64,000 nucleotides of DNA from Sipunculus nudus (lineage: Eukaryota; Annelida; Sipuncula; Golfingiida; Sipunculidae): contig CM049314.1 in assembly GCA_026874595.1 (NCBI GenBank), forward strand, positions 36,251,229 through 36,315,228. The letters are read 5' to 3'. The position numbers were made by a program, and so were the translations under genes. Every line of letters starts with the position of its first letter. The first letter of the stretch is position 1. Positions 22,651-34,460 of the stretch are shown in pieces. The notes beneath the pieces were generated by a model, which was not told the origin of the DNA, did not search any database, and worked only from the letters and a program-made list of their open reading frames with translations.

Positions 22651-24570
22651 GTCTAGCATTTGAAAGGCCTGTTCCAGACGGTGCTGGAATGCCCAGATGG
22701 AAAATTTCATAAAAATTACATAACAAAGATATCCAAGCCACAAGTTTTAAGGCCAGCCACCCCAAAGGTAGGAATAATGTACAATAATGGCTGAGGCATC
22801 ATGCACATCCATGAAATGAGCTCTGATTATACAAATGGAACAACTGGCTGGATGTACATGACGCTGCTCAAATTGTATGACTCCATCATCATTCACCTGT
22901 GCTTCTTGTGTGGCTGTCTGTGTAACGTATCATCTCATACATCAGAATCATTCAGTCATAAACAACAAAACTACACACCTACAGCACAGCAAGGGGAAAT
23001 GACCTTTAGTTCCAGTCATAAAACGTCTACAGAAATATAATAAAATCTCAACCACCGGCCCTGAACTATTTTAAATTCTGCTTCATCAACTCTGACCTTT
23101 GACCTCTGGAGTATGTATTTTCTATCCATATGCATCCCATATAGTAACACTAGCCAAAATTGAGGGAACATCCCACTCTTCATGCACTCATGATTTGGTG
23201 TACATTTATGATGTTCATGACAGACATATTTATAATTTAAATAAATTTAGTTTTTAAAGTGTTTTTTTTTTGTTTGGTAAGAATAACAACACCCTGGCAA
23301 ATCCCTACGCTCTGAACACAGCACATGTCCTTCCGGCCCAGTGACCTCCCACTCACACACTGTGAGAAACAGCAGAATTTTTCAGGTTTGGCAACACCCA
23401 TTCAGTTTGCGCTGGATAAAGTAAAATCTGATGGGCTCTGCGTTTAAACTAATCTGCAGAATTGGTAGAAGAAATCTGATTGGCTTAGCGCGCGTGTAAA
23501 AAAACACAGCTTTGCTGGACAAGCCCGTGCAGCATGCAATACAGGAAATATACAGACAGTGGGAGATAACTGACCTCAGGCAAGTCAGAATATACAGACT
23601 GTGTTGAAAGCTGACTATTGCATTGTGTGTATTACAATGGGGGTAAAAAATGTCTGTGATACCAAGTGCTTTCCACAGCAGTGTAAAGTGACCGGTACCT
23701 CGAGGACATCCGTTTGTGCTGGTGCTACCTGCAATGTGTTTGGTTAAATATAACGCAGGGGGAATTCCATAGAGACAGCACTGTCTGATGGCCAAACCTG
23801 ACCGGCAACCACAGTTTAATGCAGCAGGTAGTGTAGCGAATAGTTTAGCGTAGCGTAGACACTGCTTATGGAGCGTAGCAAATCTCTAGAGTTTTTTCAA
23901 GAATGTAATTGTAACAGTTTATCAAACACCACTTTAAATTTACTAACACTAACACCCATATATTTTTATTATTAAATATAATGACTTCTTCAAATTAGAA
24001 TCGGATATCATGATAATCCAGGATTTTCAAAATTTACATTTTCCCCACTTTTAAAATACAGCTCTTGTGTATAAAACTATTTAAATGCAAGCTCCAAAAT
24101 TTACTTTTAGACTTTTCTGTAACAAGTAAAACACCAATATGTAAACTAGAATACAGGTAGTCAACAAGGGACTACGTGTATCCGCTGAAATCAGAGTGGG
24201 ATGGGCGAAGTGAGGCATGGATTGAGTAACAAGGGGAAATAGAGTGAGGTGTGTTGCATATTAGCATGGATGTCTGCAGCCGAAATGTGTATGTAGGTTG
24301 TGCCACCTACCACAAAATCCAGAAAGCTGTCCAAGTTGTATACAAATGCAAAAAGTCAAACCACTGATGTATAAACTCTGTTCTGGAGGATACAATTATA
24401 GATAGCAAAAGTTATATATTTGTTATATTCATAACTAAAGGTCTGAAAGTGACAATATATGGACAAGGAAACCTGGTAATGTGGTATAAATAAACAGCTA
24501 CTGGCTATAATCGTGAATTATCATTATTACAGCTTGCATGCATGCTGATATCATATAACACTTCCAGTAT
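22651..24570. other. Single-copy stretch with one DR1 site and a GTAGCG-rich patch
   Basis: TGACCTTTGACCT (a perfect DR1 on the minus strand) lies at 23093-23105. Between 23828 and 23880 'gtagcg' and 'tagcgta' recur about five times. The longest open frame of the whole window (minus, 23382-23795, 137 codons) lies here, but its product is cysteine- and isoleucine-rich with no domain I know. Confidence 0.35.

Positions 24571-24572
<2 letters not shown>

Positions 24573-24605
<33 letters not shown>
24573..24605. repeat. (CA)n microsatellite
   Basis: About sixteen CA dinucleotides, ending in an interrupted ACAAACAC. Confidence 0.95.
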
Positions 24606-24609
<4 letters not shown>

Positions 24610-25180
24610 CGTTAAGTCAACCTGGTGTAATTAATCACCACAATATGCCAACATAAGAATTTCAGCTGCAGAGATATGAGCTGAGAGAAGAATTTTTCAA
24701 TTATTTATAATTTATTCATTTTATTCCATACCTATGCAGGCAAACTGTATAACACTGACAGTCAATGCATTTTACCAGAGTCAGGATCCAAGGCATGTAG
24801 CAGTCATTGCCTATTCAATATGGATAGGGGCAAAATGAGAATGGATGATATGCTGTGACCATCCATCAATTATTTTTTGTCATTCTGATTGTCATGTTGG
24901 TTTTAGTATGTTTGATTTAATTAAATTATGCATTTACCTGTGACAACATCACATTCAAATACTTGAGTACAAATATAGCAGAGAGACAGCACCAATCTAT
25001 CTTCTATTTCTCTATTACAGTCTCATAATTCTTGGCATTAAGCAAGCATAGCTTGATCTGTGGGGGCATGCAATTTTGACACTGAAACAGAGTACAAAAT
25101 ATTCCCACACCAAGCATTCTGAGCGTGAAATAGCGTTTCCCAAGTTATCTCATGAAAGTAATTTGCAGCTGATGTCAGGG
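24610..25180. other. Single-copy stretch, nothing recognised
   Basis: No exon, RNA gene or repeat family seen. Confidence 0.4.
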
Positions 25181-26110
25181 TACAGAGCACGGGATTAGAT
25201 TCCATCGTCATTTGTTTTTGACTTTGTCAATTTCCCTCTTAGGTCCTGATATTGATCTTTAGTGGTCTTTGGCTGCAAAACCTGTGGCCAAACTCGTATC
25301 TGCTGAGGTGTAGCTCATTTGGAGTCTGGTGATCACACCCGATTTATCAACACAATGTGATACAGGGGATTACGAAAGAGCCAATAAAAAATGTACTCTC
25401 ATTGCCATCGGCGGAGGAATCTTTGACCCCGTTCAACACAAGACATACTTTGTTATGACAGCAAAAATGACACAAATTTACCGAGATTCCATTTTCCGCA
25501 AGTGAAGCTGAGCTCCCCCATGCCCCTGTGGTATTATACTCCGGTCCTAACTGTCGCTTATTCCATCCCACATCAATAATGGGATGTGATTTAAACCGGC
25601 AGAACATATCAATTATGGGCCTGATCATGGTGGTGTATTATTACCAGCAGGCTTCTTCTCAGCGGGTTTATTAAAACATATTTCGTGTCACCATCTCCGA
25701 TGTTTCCATAAAAAAGGACTTGTCATCCCTGTGGCTGAATGCAATAACAAACACATCGTGTGCCCCTGTGTCTGACTTCTCTTCGTCAAAATGGATTTCT
25801 GTCTCCCAAGAAAGGGTATGTGACAATATACACCTTGACAGGATTGAGAATAACAGGGATTTTTCGGCTTGAAAACTGGTGGTTATGGCAACGAGGATAT
25901 CAGCAACGGCAACCAATTACACTACAGCCTTTTAGCAATTACTTCGGCATGGCATCCGATCATTCTGGTTCACCCATGGCAAGCATTAGACTCCAATCTT
26001 TTTATGCCACCAAATCTAAAAGACGGATCTGCTATCAGCCATGCTCCCCAATACATTACATATATACCTCTGATTTATAAAGTGGGTCTTTTTCATATAT
26101 TTTACCTAAC
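25181..26110. promoter_or_regulatory. Large candidate conserved non-coding block
   Basis: About 0.9 kb of complex, non-repetitive sequence with GC above its flanks and no mutation-like low-complexity tracts. Open frames occur on both strands (25347-25628 and 25671-25916 minus; 25760-26080 and 25869-26144 plus). They overlap one another in different frames and none encodes a known domain, which suggests low stop density from composition rather than a gene. It is one of the best enhancer-like candidates in the window, but conservation is untested. Confidence 0.3.
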
Positions 26111-26370
26111 ACATGGGCAGATCAAAGACTTGGGTTTAATTTAATATTTGGTGTTAGAAAAGTGGTTCTCGAGGCAGATTTTAACCTCCGCTTTCTAATC
26201 TGCAGTCCAGATGCTTTTGATCATTTTTTTACAGAAAAAAATTATGAACTATGAGTATATATGTTGCACTGCACTTTTTTCATTTCTTTTTACACAACTA
26301 TATTTAGTGTACACCCAAGAAAACAAGAGCACTGCCAGAATGCAAAGTACTGCCATTGTATGTCTTGTGA

Positions 26371-26790
26371 CCTCTGACCTCATTAAATATGCAAGGATTT
26401 TGTTGACAGTTTAATTAAGCAAGTTGAGAAAGTTTATTGGTAAATATTTACAATGAGTTTCATGAAAATATATCAGATTTTTGCTGTCATCATATATTGA
26501 CACCAAAGTCCAGTAACCTCTGACCTCATTAAATATGCATGGATTTTTATGTGAATCAAGCAAGATATTATATTGGTTCATATTTATGTTAACTTTCATA
26601 AAAATGTATGGTTTTTGCCTTAAACTGAACTACGGTGAGATAAAACATTGGTTAGTAGTTAAAGTGAGTTTTTAAAAAATCCATTAAATGGCCGGCAATT
26701 TAAGTTATTGCTACAATGTTAAAAGTTAACAGACAGACAGACAAACAATCCCTTGGGTATACCATAAACCTGAGACAGTTGTATAAAAAA
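26371..26790 (+). mobile_element. Dispersed element with 146-bp tandem start and GACA microsatellite
   Basis: The phrase CCTCTGACCTCATTAAATATG occurs at 26371 and 26517, giving a 146-bp tandem step. The second unit continues through GCAAGATATTATATTGGTT (26560) and TTGGTTAGTAGTTA to an ACAGACAGACAGACAAAC microsatellite at about 26730-26746. It then ends in a TATACC/CCTGAG region followed by TATAAAA. A diverged copy lies at 18665-18996. Tandem core, RGAC-type microsatellite and A-rich end are the Helentron/HINE plan. Confidence 0.6.
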
Positions 26791-28785
26791 GAAGGCAAAG
26801 AAATACAAGTCCTTATTTGAGAAATATGAGACATGTAAATTTAACCCATGTATGACTCACCCATCAACATGCATGCACACAGGCACAAAAGGTTGTTTTA
26901 TTTTGCTAAAAAAAGAGGTACAAATTAGATCTTTCAGATAGATGTCCTTGAAAAAATATACTGAGGGAGAACAGCTGCAAAACTGTGATATCAGGGCAAG
27001 GGGTTAACTCTTTGTCCACTAGTAAATCTATTAAATAAAATATCTCATGTTACGACCACCAAATGGCACTGTAATTGCCTAAGACTGACAGGGAAACAAA
27101 GTTCTCTACCCAAAAAGAGACGCAAGATTGTGTTTTGAGAACTGAAGAAGTCCTTGTCACCAGCTGGGCATAAAGAAAGCCTATTACTTTGTCCGATTCT
27201 CGTCATGTAGTAACTGACCATAAAACATCACACACAAGTCCGCTCGCAGACGACTTGGTTAGGAGGAACTGCATGAAAAACTTTTAATCTGAATGATTGG
27301 TAAGATGATATTTCCCAGGAGTGAGCCCCTGTTTATATCAAGCGAATAGGTAGATGTCAAGCTGCTGAGGTAGGTGAAATCATTGGAGTTGAAAGTGTTC
27401 CCTGCAGCATTCATGCAGCAGATCAAACTCTAGATCTCTGCCCTGTGCTACCTTGCTATAGTGTTCCAGAGGCACTTCAGTTTTGTATATACTTAAACTG
27501 TGTCATAGTTCTTTTTGTCATTAAGATGCTGACCTTCAGTTACAAAACACTGATCTATAGTTACATGACCTTGACCTTCAGCAGCATGACCTTGTCCATA
27601 ATCATTTGGATATGTACTGTAAATCCTCCTTTTATGGCTGCATATCTATTTATAGTTGCACCATGAGTTCACAAGCCCCTTTAAAAAGAGCTCACACTAA
27701 GGTATAAATACTTAAAATCTCCCATTTAGTCTGCACCAGAACTTTGTCTCTGGCCTAGGTGTTTTGATAGTCAGCTATACCAAGCACAGCAGACATAATT
27801 ATGAACCAAACAAAAGGTGATGATTACAGAGGCTGCATTTGCTGGTGGCTGTTTTCTTTTCACAATCTTTGAGATCTTTTGTGCAGGTCAGTGGGTTGCA
27901 AATGTTAGCTTTGCGCCGGCTGGCAGAAGCCTGTCCCGGCTACCCCAGACCTGCGCTGACCAGTGTAGCTATAACCCTGGACTTGAATATAAAACGTCCT
28001 TTGCCTCTAATTACTTAAATACTAGTCAATCATATAGCTATAGACTGTTTATTGTTTTTTTTTTATTTCTTGGTTCTAGTTCTATATTATGATTGACAGT
28101 GGTGGCCCTCAATCACTGTTATCACTCCTCTGAGGCCATCCCTCAAAACGACACCTTTTTGTATCTTGAACTATCAAGGATGATGCCAAATGTGTCCTAA
28201 TGGGTCTTTTTAGACATTTTCTCAGAAAACCTGAGGAATTTGACATTATCTTGTTATGGGGTTTATCACAGTGCCATCTATAAAAACAATATTGGCAGTG
28301 TATCCAGTATGGCCCTCAGAAAAACACAGCTCAGTTTTGATCCCAGTCCCTTATAAACCTGCCAATAACAAAAGTAGGGCGGGCCTGAATGTCCTGCCAA
28401 CTCAGGAAGGGTATGTAATATTGTAATGAGAGATGACGTATAATGATTAGATAAAAGAGTATAATTCTAAAAGTTAAGAAATAACTAGAATACTGACAGG
28501 TCGATCAGGAAGGGCTGCGCAGAAGGCGCATAGATTTCTAGAGCTGGCTTAGTGATGCTTGATTACATGCGCATGCAGAGATAGAGGAAACTCACCCAAA
28601 ACAGTATTTAAACATCTGAACCAAGAAGCATAAGAGTTGTTTATGAAGGTGTAGGAGTGGAGCATTCCATGCAACAGAGGCATAATTACATCAGATATAT
28701 TACCCCGGTAAACTGTAAGCCTGATCAAGCATATAAATCAGTAGGATGGTCCTGTGACTTTAACCAAGCTTTGAAAGTGAAAGAT
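26791..28785. other. Single-copy stretch with TGACCT half-sites and a PBX-MEIS motif
   Basis: TGACCTTGACCT (27565-27576) and a further TGACCT nearby (27588) form a small half-site cluster. TGATTGACAG lies at 28090-28099. Open frames at 27445-27666 and 27817-28092 carry no known domain. Around 28490-28600 CpG-containing sequence includes TGCGCATGCAG. No gene supported. Confidence 0.4.
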
Positions 28786-28789
28786 TTTG

Positions 28790-29720
28790 GTGAAACATTT
28801 ACCAAGCCTCCACAATCTTTTTAAAGATTTGGGTGTGGTGACCTTGACCTTTGACCTTGTGACCCCAAAATCTACATAGAGTTCTTACATTAGTGGTGGG
28901 CCATTTATAAATCAAGTTTGAAATCCATATATGTCAATTCAAACTGGAGTTGTCATCTGGAAACAAATTTGAGGAGAGATGGTTCATTTGACCTTGACCT
29001 TTGTATGTGCAAGATGGAAGGTCAGGGATGACAAGTTTGACCTAAAATGCATGCACAATTTTTTTAAATATGTGGGTCCTGTGACCTTGAACTTATACCT
29101 CACGACCCCAAAATCTACAGAGTTCCTATACTTTATTGGTGGGCCAAAAACAAGTCTTAAATCTGTATGTCAATCAAAACTGGAGTTATAATCTGAAAAT
29201 CAATTTGTGGACAGATAACTGGAGTTATCATCTGGAAACCAATTTGTAGACAGTTAGCTCCTGTATTACCTAGACCTTTGACCTTATAACCCCAAAATCA
29301 GCAGAAATCTTTCCATGTTAGCAAATGAGCTATATGTGCAAGATGAAAAGACCTGGATGAAAAATATGGCTAAAAATGCATTCACAAACTTTTTAAAGAT
29401 GTGGGTCCTGTGACCTTGATCTTTGACCTCGTTACTCCAAATATCTAGAGGTTTCTTGCTTTAGAGGGGGGCCATATATAAGTAAAGTTTGAAATCCATT
29501 TGTCAATCCAAACTGGAGTTATAATCTGAAAATCAATTTGTGGACAGATGGCTACTCTGACCTTGACCTTTGACCTTGTGACCCTGAGATTGATAGAGAT
29601 CTTCCCCTATTTGCAGGTGTCCAATTTGTGCAAGATGAAAGGTCTGGCTTGAAAAGTTTAGCTTAAAATGCATCCACAACCTTTTTAACAAGGGACCTAT
29701 GGGTCACGGCACTCAGCTGT
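28790..29720 (-). repeat. Tandem repeat family built on TGACCTTGACCTTTGACCT
   Basis: Two alternating landmarks recur. One is CTTTTTAAAGATKTGGGT.CTGTGACCTTGA..TTTGACCT followed by GACCCCAAAATCT (about 28819, 29059, 29390). The other is AACTGGAGTTRTMATCTG followed by RGACAGATGGC and TGACCTTGACC (about 28941, 29166, 29512). The array ends at AACAAGGGACCTATGGGTCACGG (about 29687), a boundary sequence seen elsewhere in the window. Perfect DR0 plus DR1 arrangements lie at 28839-28857 and 29558-29576. Strand is assigned because the AGGTCA orientation and the boundary hairpin place a 3' end at the right only in the minus sense; this is tentative. The open frame at 28979-29191 is an artefact. Confidence 0.75.
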
Positions 29721-29731
29721 TATATAAAATA

Positions 29732-31266
29732 AACTAGATGTGTCGGAACGACACGATTGCCCTCGCCTGGGGCAAATTAGAAACATTTGTAAAATTTTGA
29801 AAAATTGTTTAAGTTCAGGAGGTGTCGTATGGTCAAAAGTAGGTCAACAAGGGCAAAATGCAAACTCGATCTGTAACGGGTCATTATCAAGCAACACACC
29901 AAAAATCATGCCAGTATATGCAAGCATTGTGAAAAAAAGTCCATACATGCGCATTTTCCATAAAAATTTCTGTCTTTCATGAAATTTTCTATGTTTAGGA
30001 GCCGTAAAACAATCAAAAGTAGGTCAACCGGGACAAAACGCAACTCGATCTGTAACTGTCATTATCTGCCCACACATAAAAAATCAGGGTGGTATCTGCA
30101 GGCATTGAGGAAAAAAAGTCAGTAAATATGCATTTGTTATGAAAATTTCTATTTTTCATGAAACTTTCTATGTTCAGGAGCAGTCAAATGGTCAAAAGTA
30201 GGTCAACTGGGACAAAACAAGAACTCGATCTGTAACTGGTCATTATCTGCCTACACACCAAAAATCATGCCCGTATCTGCAGGCACTGCAAAAAAAAGTC
30301 CATACATGTGCACTTTTTTATGAAATTTTCTATGTTAGAGCACCGTCAAATGGTCAAAAGTAGGTCAACTGGGACAAAACGTGAACTTGATCTGTAACTG
30401 GTCATTATCTGCCGACACACCAAAAATCAGGCCAATATCTGCAGGTATTGCGAAGAAAAGTCTGTACAAGTGTATTTGTCATGAAAATTTATATTTTACA
30501 TGAAACTTTCTATGTTCAGGAGCCGTAAAACAATCAAAAGTAGGTCAACTGGGACAGAACGCGAACTCTATCTGTAACTGGTCTAAATCTGCCCACACAC
30601 CAAAAATCAGGCCAATATCTGCAGGCATTGCAAAAAAAGGCCGTACATGTGTATTTGTCATGAAATTTCATATTTTTCATGAAATTTTCTATGTTCAGGA
30701 GCCGTAAAACAGTCAAAAGTCGGTCAACCGGGAAGAAACACGAACTCGATCTGTAACTGGTCTATATCTGCCCACACAAAAAATCAGGCCAATATCTGCA
30801 GGCATTGCGAAATAAAAGTCCGTACATGTGTATTTGTCATGAAAATTTCTATTTTTCATGAAATTTTCTAAGTTTAAGAGCCGTAAAACAGTCAAAAGTA
30901 GGTCAACTGGGACAAAACGCGAACTCGATCTGTAACTGGTCATTATCTGCCTACACACCAAAAATCAGACCAATATCTGCAGGCATTGCGAAAAAAAAGT
31001 CCGTACATGTGTATTTGTCATGAAATTTCTATTTTTCATGAAATTTTCTAAGTTTAGGAGCCGTAAAACGGTCAAAATTAGGTCAACCGGGACGAAATGC
31101 GAACTCCATCTGAAACTGTTCAATATCTGCCCACACACCTAAAATCAGGCCAATATCTGCAGGCATTGCGGAAAAAAGTCTGTACAACTGTTTGATTTCG
31201 GAAGGACAGAAGGACGGACATGGGTAACACTATATGCCCCGGCCACTTTGTGGCGGGGGCATAAAA
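29732..31266 (+). mobile_element. Helentron-like element, copy 1, with eight 180-bp monomers
   Basis: It starts at ACTAGATGTGTCGGAACGAC with a small GC-rich hairpin (TTGCCC...GGGGCAA). A tandem core follows in which AGGTCAAC recurs at 29841, 30021, 30200, 30362, 30542, 30721, 30900 and 31080 (steps 180, 179, 162, 180, 179, 179, 180). A GGACAGAAGGACGGACA stretch leads to the terminal stem-loop TATGCCCCGGCCAC/GTGGCGGGGGCATA (about 31232-31263) and an A-rich tail. No helicase or Rep coding sequence is present, so the element is non-autonomous. The minus-strand open frames 30534-31398 read through monomers and are not genes. A second copy lies at 48616-50115. Confidence 0.75.
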
Positions 31267-32570
31267 AATATGATTTTGAAATGAGGCACATGCTGGTTTT
31301 GTGTGGAAATAAATATAAGCTGTATTATGAGTTGTTAATGTTAAGCTTATGTATGATTTTGATAGTTTCTTTGGAGACAGGGAAGAGATTGATTTCATTT
31401 ATTTTATTAACAAATGGAGTGCCACTGTCATACAGATTTTGACTTGGCCATATAACTGATAAGCAGCACATATAAGATAAAGAGTTTAACTATTTATTAA
31501 AATTTAATAAAAAATATTGTGCCAAATATAATTTTTATTAAAAATAATAAGAGAATCATATGATTTTTTTAATAAAATATAACTGAAATGATTATTAAAA
31601 TAATATTGTAGAATATATTCAGGAATGCATTCATGAATACATTTTGAAAGTATTTGCACTGGTATTCAAATACTTTCATTTTTACCTGAATTCCCATTCT
31701 TATGCAAGAAATTTTATAATGGAGTACATATTCATATTCATATACATTTGCCAAGTATTCGCACCATGTCTGATATTTATTCAGTTTTAGCCAAACAATG
31801 ATGTTGAGAATCAAGAATAAAAACAAAGGACCCATGGGTCACGACAACCAGCTTAAGTTTGAAATTTTTGCAAATGCAAAATATGAAAAATATTCTATTG
31901 AAATGTTTTTTATTTATATAAGCATATGAGAAGCTAAGAGAAAAGGGCCCTCCTAGTTGGTTATAGTAAAGTTCTCAATATATGATTGCAAACTAATACT
32001 CTGACAAGACTGTCATGAAGAAAAACAGTAAAAGTTTTGAGATACTGTGATGCATATGAAAAATTTGCAGATGGACAGGCAAGTGGACAGAATGGACTAA
32101 TACCTTCATTTCACTTTCAAGGGAATAATGCATTTAAGTTTATATATAACAACATGGCATCTACAAAATTATTCCTTGAATCCCTATTAAAAAGTTTTGC
32201 ACATTGGAGTTTTCAGTACATGCTTAATTTTATTCACCGAAATAAAAACATCTTTTCATATAAAGTATACACTGTTGGTTGAATGAGGGACAAACAATAT
32301 CATTATGCTAATTACAATCTCAGCTATAATTAATTACTGGAATTAATAGTCAATTTCACACCTGGTGAAGTTTTACTCTTCTGAAGTAAAGCATTACTTA
32401 TCTGATGAACATCCACACTTTCATAGCAATACATCACTTTGTGGACACAATTAAATGTGCACTTCAATCATTGTAACCCTGGTGGTACAATACAAAATCT
32501 AAAATGTAGCATGTCCAAGAATAAAATAAAATACAGAAAATTATAACATTCATCTAGTTTATGCACCAGC
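31267..32570. other. AT-rich stretch with a short boundary-type repeat fragment
   Basis: Very AT-rich. 'acaaaggacccatgggtcacgacaaccagct' at about 31824-31854 is an isolated copy of the AACAAGGGACCCATGGGTCAC boundary seen at 29687, 39192 and 63985. Its GACCCATGGGTC is a 12-bp palindrome. Open frames here (31248-31442, 31569-31835, 32037-32282) are chance. Confidence 0.45.
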
Positions 32571-32573
32571 GGT

Positions 32574-32595
32574 GGGGGGGGGGGGGGGGGGGGGG
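32574..32595. repeat. G22 homopolymer
   Basis: A long poly-G run follows ACCAGCGGT. It gives the proline run in the minus-strand open frame 32468-32866, which I reject as a gene. It is a potential G-quadruplex and likely a sequencing or assembly trouble spot. Confidence 0.9.
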
Positions 32596-32767
32596 AGTGC
32601 AGGGCAGAGGGGAAGCCTGCTAGTAGTGGCCAAGCTGGGCCAAGGCAAGCTGCCTGGGGTGGATTACATAATGCAAGTGAAGGCTGTACTACTTGTTGGG
32701 CCAGATGTAAACAACACTTGACATGGTGTATGAAAACTTGAATAAAAGCTACTCTTTTCAAACAATT

Positions 32768-33431
32768 TCTTTGAAATTTCAGATTTAAAAAGATTACATC
32801 CTTATGCATATATGCTGTGAAAATAAAATCAACAGTACTTACAGGGAAAAAACGTGCCACTGCCAAATTTGGACAAAATTTAAGGTATTGATTTTTTATT
32901 TATGCTAATAACTTGAACAATTTGCAAAATTCAGATCAAATTTTGGGTAAACAATTGAATTTTGATTAAATAAAATTATATTCCTGAAAAAAAGTCTCCA
33001 GCTTCAGCAATTCTCATGTTAAGTGAGCAAATATATTTCCTGATTTTTAAAAAATTGCATTATATTTGGGCCTATAACTTCAAAATAATACCCAATACTG
33101 ACCTAATTTTTGGTATGTGCACAGAAAATGTATGGAAGAATATAAATACTAAATCTGATCAAAAACAGATCAGTGGTTTTGATATTAGGCAGCCTTGAAG
33201 TGTAACAATGGCTTTTTTATGGAAAACGGAGGTTTTTCCTTACTATCTCGAAGGAACGAGGTTCTAATGACCCAATTTTTGGTATGTTGGAGATTTTGGG
33301 GACATCTAATGGTATGCAGAATTTTGGATTCGTAGGTCCAACAGTTTTAAAATGTGCCCTGTTAACGGCCGGACGGATGACGGACAAAGGACCACAACTA
33401 TAGCTCAGATGACTTATAGTCAGCTGAGCTA
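32768..33431 (+). mobile_element. 0.66-kb dispersed element, copy 1, with 3' stem-loop
   Basis: Colinear with 44308-44970. Shared landmarks include 'aatttcagatttaaaaa', 'ttatgctaataactt', 'gatcagtggttttgatat', 'ggaggtttttcctta' and 'attttggattcgtaggtc'. It ends with GGCCGGACGGATGACGGACAAAGG and a terminal stem-loop TAGCTCAGATGACT/AGTCAGCTGAGCTA at 33401-33431 (one mismatch in 14), then AAAAA. No credible open frame. The design is Helentron/HINE-like. Confidence 0.7.
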
Positions 33432-33610
33432 AAAATGTGGGTCCTGTTACCTTGACCTTTGATCTCATGACCCCAAAATCAATAAGGTTCTTGCTTTAGT
33501 GATGGGCCAAATATATCTGAAGTTTGAGATCCATATATCAATCCAAACTGGAGTTATTGTCCAGAATCGAATGTATGGATGGTTGGATGGACATGGACGG
33601 GGTGATTACT
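33432..33610 (-). repeat. Fragment of the TGACCTTGACC tandem family
   Basis: Directly after the stem-loop end of the preceding element there is 'atgtgggtcctgttaccttgacctttgatct', then 'gaccccaaaatc' and 'atccaaactggagttattgtc', the same order as at 29390-29530. It ends in 'gatggttggatggacatggacgg'. The abrupt junction suggests that one element inserted next to or into the other. Confidence 0.65.
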
Positions 33611-34452
33611 TTTGGGCACCTGGTTATTCAAGCGGGGCCCTAATTAACACATCTTGCAACTGTGTCACCATAGTGAAGAAAACCTTAATCATATCAGAGT
33701 TTTAAAGACTTAAAGAAACCCCAGAAAGTTATATGTAGGCACCAAGGCAAGAAACTGGTCTCCGATTAAGGAAATCATGCAGCTTCCTGATGTACTGTAG
33801 ATCACGGGTGGCAGAGATACATTTGTCAATTTTCAGGAAATGCTAGTCTTCCCTTGTTCTTGCTTAAACACAGACACCTATTTTACCACTAATAAAGAGC
33901 CATATCTATTGGATCACACATTTTAGCTTTAGTCCTCGGCTAGACAGGAGACACAGGATGTCAGACCTATATCAAATTAGTCTCTTGGGTAGAAACTGGC
34001 GAATTAAAAACAGGGCTCCTACCAGGCTCATGAAAAAATATAGGAATCGTATAAGACTTGACACAAAAATATAGGAGTGTTCAATCTAAAATATAGGAAA
34101 ACTACAAGTTTTATTACACAATTGTGGTTAGTATAGTAAATTTATATGGCTATATCTATCCTTGAAGCAGCTCTGTAAGGTTTAACTGGCTTAGATGGCT
34201 GCATTTGTATCACTGCATCAATTCTATGGACATGCAGTTTCACAAAAGAGTTGCATGTCTTCAGTACCAATAAGTTTATATAACAATAATTACATGTAAC
34301 AATAACCATTATACTTGAAAAAAATGTAGAATATAGGAGATTACAGTCTAAATGCAGGAAAATTCAAAATACAGGAGGCAATTTTTATCATAAATAAATG
34401 TAGGAAATGAAGGAGTCAGGGTTTAGGGTTAGGGAGCTAGCCCGGACCTGGA
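33611..34452. repeat. Stretch with recurrent ATATAGGA phrases
   Basis: 'atataggaa', 'atataggag', 'atacaggagg' and 'tgtaggaaa' recur at least seven times between 34039 and 34410. It starts after CAGGGCTCCTACCAGGCTC (about 34012) and ends near AGGAGTCAGGGTTTAGGGTTAGGG. CAGGG could be a hAT-like end, but I find no matching right terminus. The TTTAGGGTTAGGG at 34421-34434 is too short to be called telomeric. Confidence 0.4.
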
Positions 34453-34460
34453 TCTATAAC

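Noticed and set aside
23382-23795. 137-codon minus-strand open frame, ends sharing an 11-bp inverted match TCAGGTTTGGC
   Set aside because: The product matches no domain I know. An 11-bp inverted match over 420 bp is expected several times by chance in a 64-kb window, and no target duplication is visible.
29732-31266. CRISPR-like array (regular repeats with variable spacing)
   Set aside because: The whole 180-bp monomer is repeated, with no unique spacers, in an animal genome. It is a tandem repeat.
30534-31398. Minus-strand open frames with a shared 'NACRYWPDF.CVGR' theme
   Set aside because: They are translations of the 180-bp monomers of a non-coding element and recur at 49801-49998 for the same reason.
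32468-32866. 132-codon minus-strand open frame with a proline run
   Set aside because: The proline run is the G22 homopolymer read on the other strand. The frame also runs into a dispersed repeat.
34421-34434. Telomere-like TTTAGGGTTAGGG
   Set aside because: Only about two units long, well within chance for low-complexity DNA, and with no flanking telomeric repeats.
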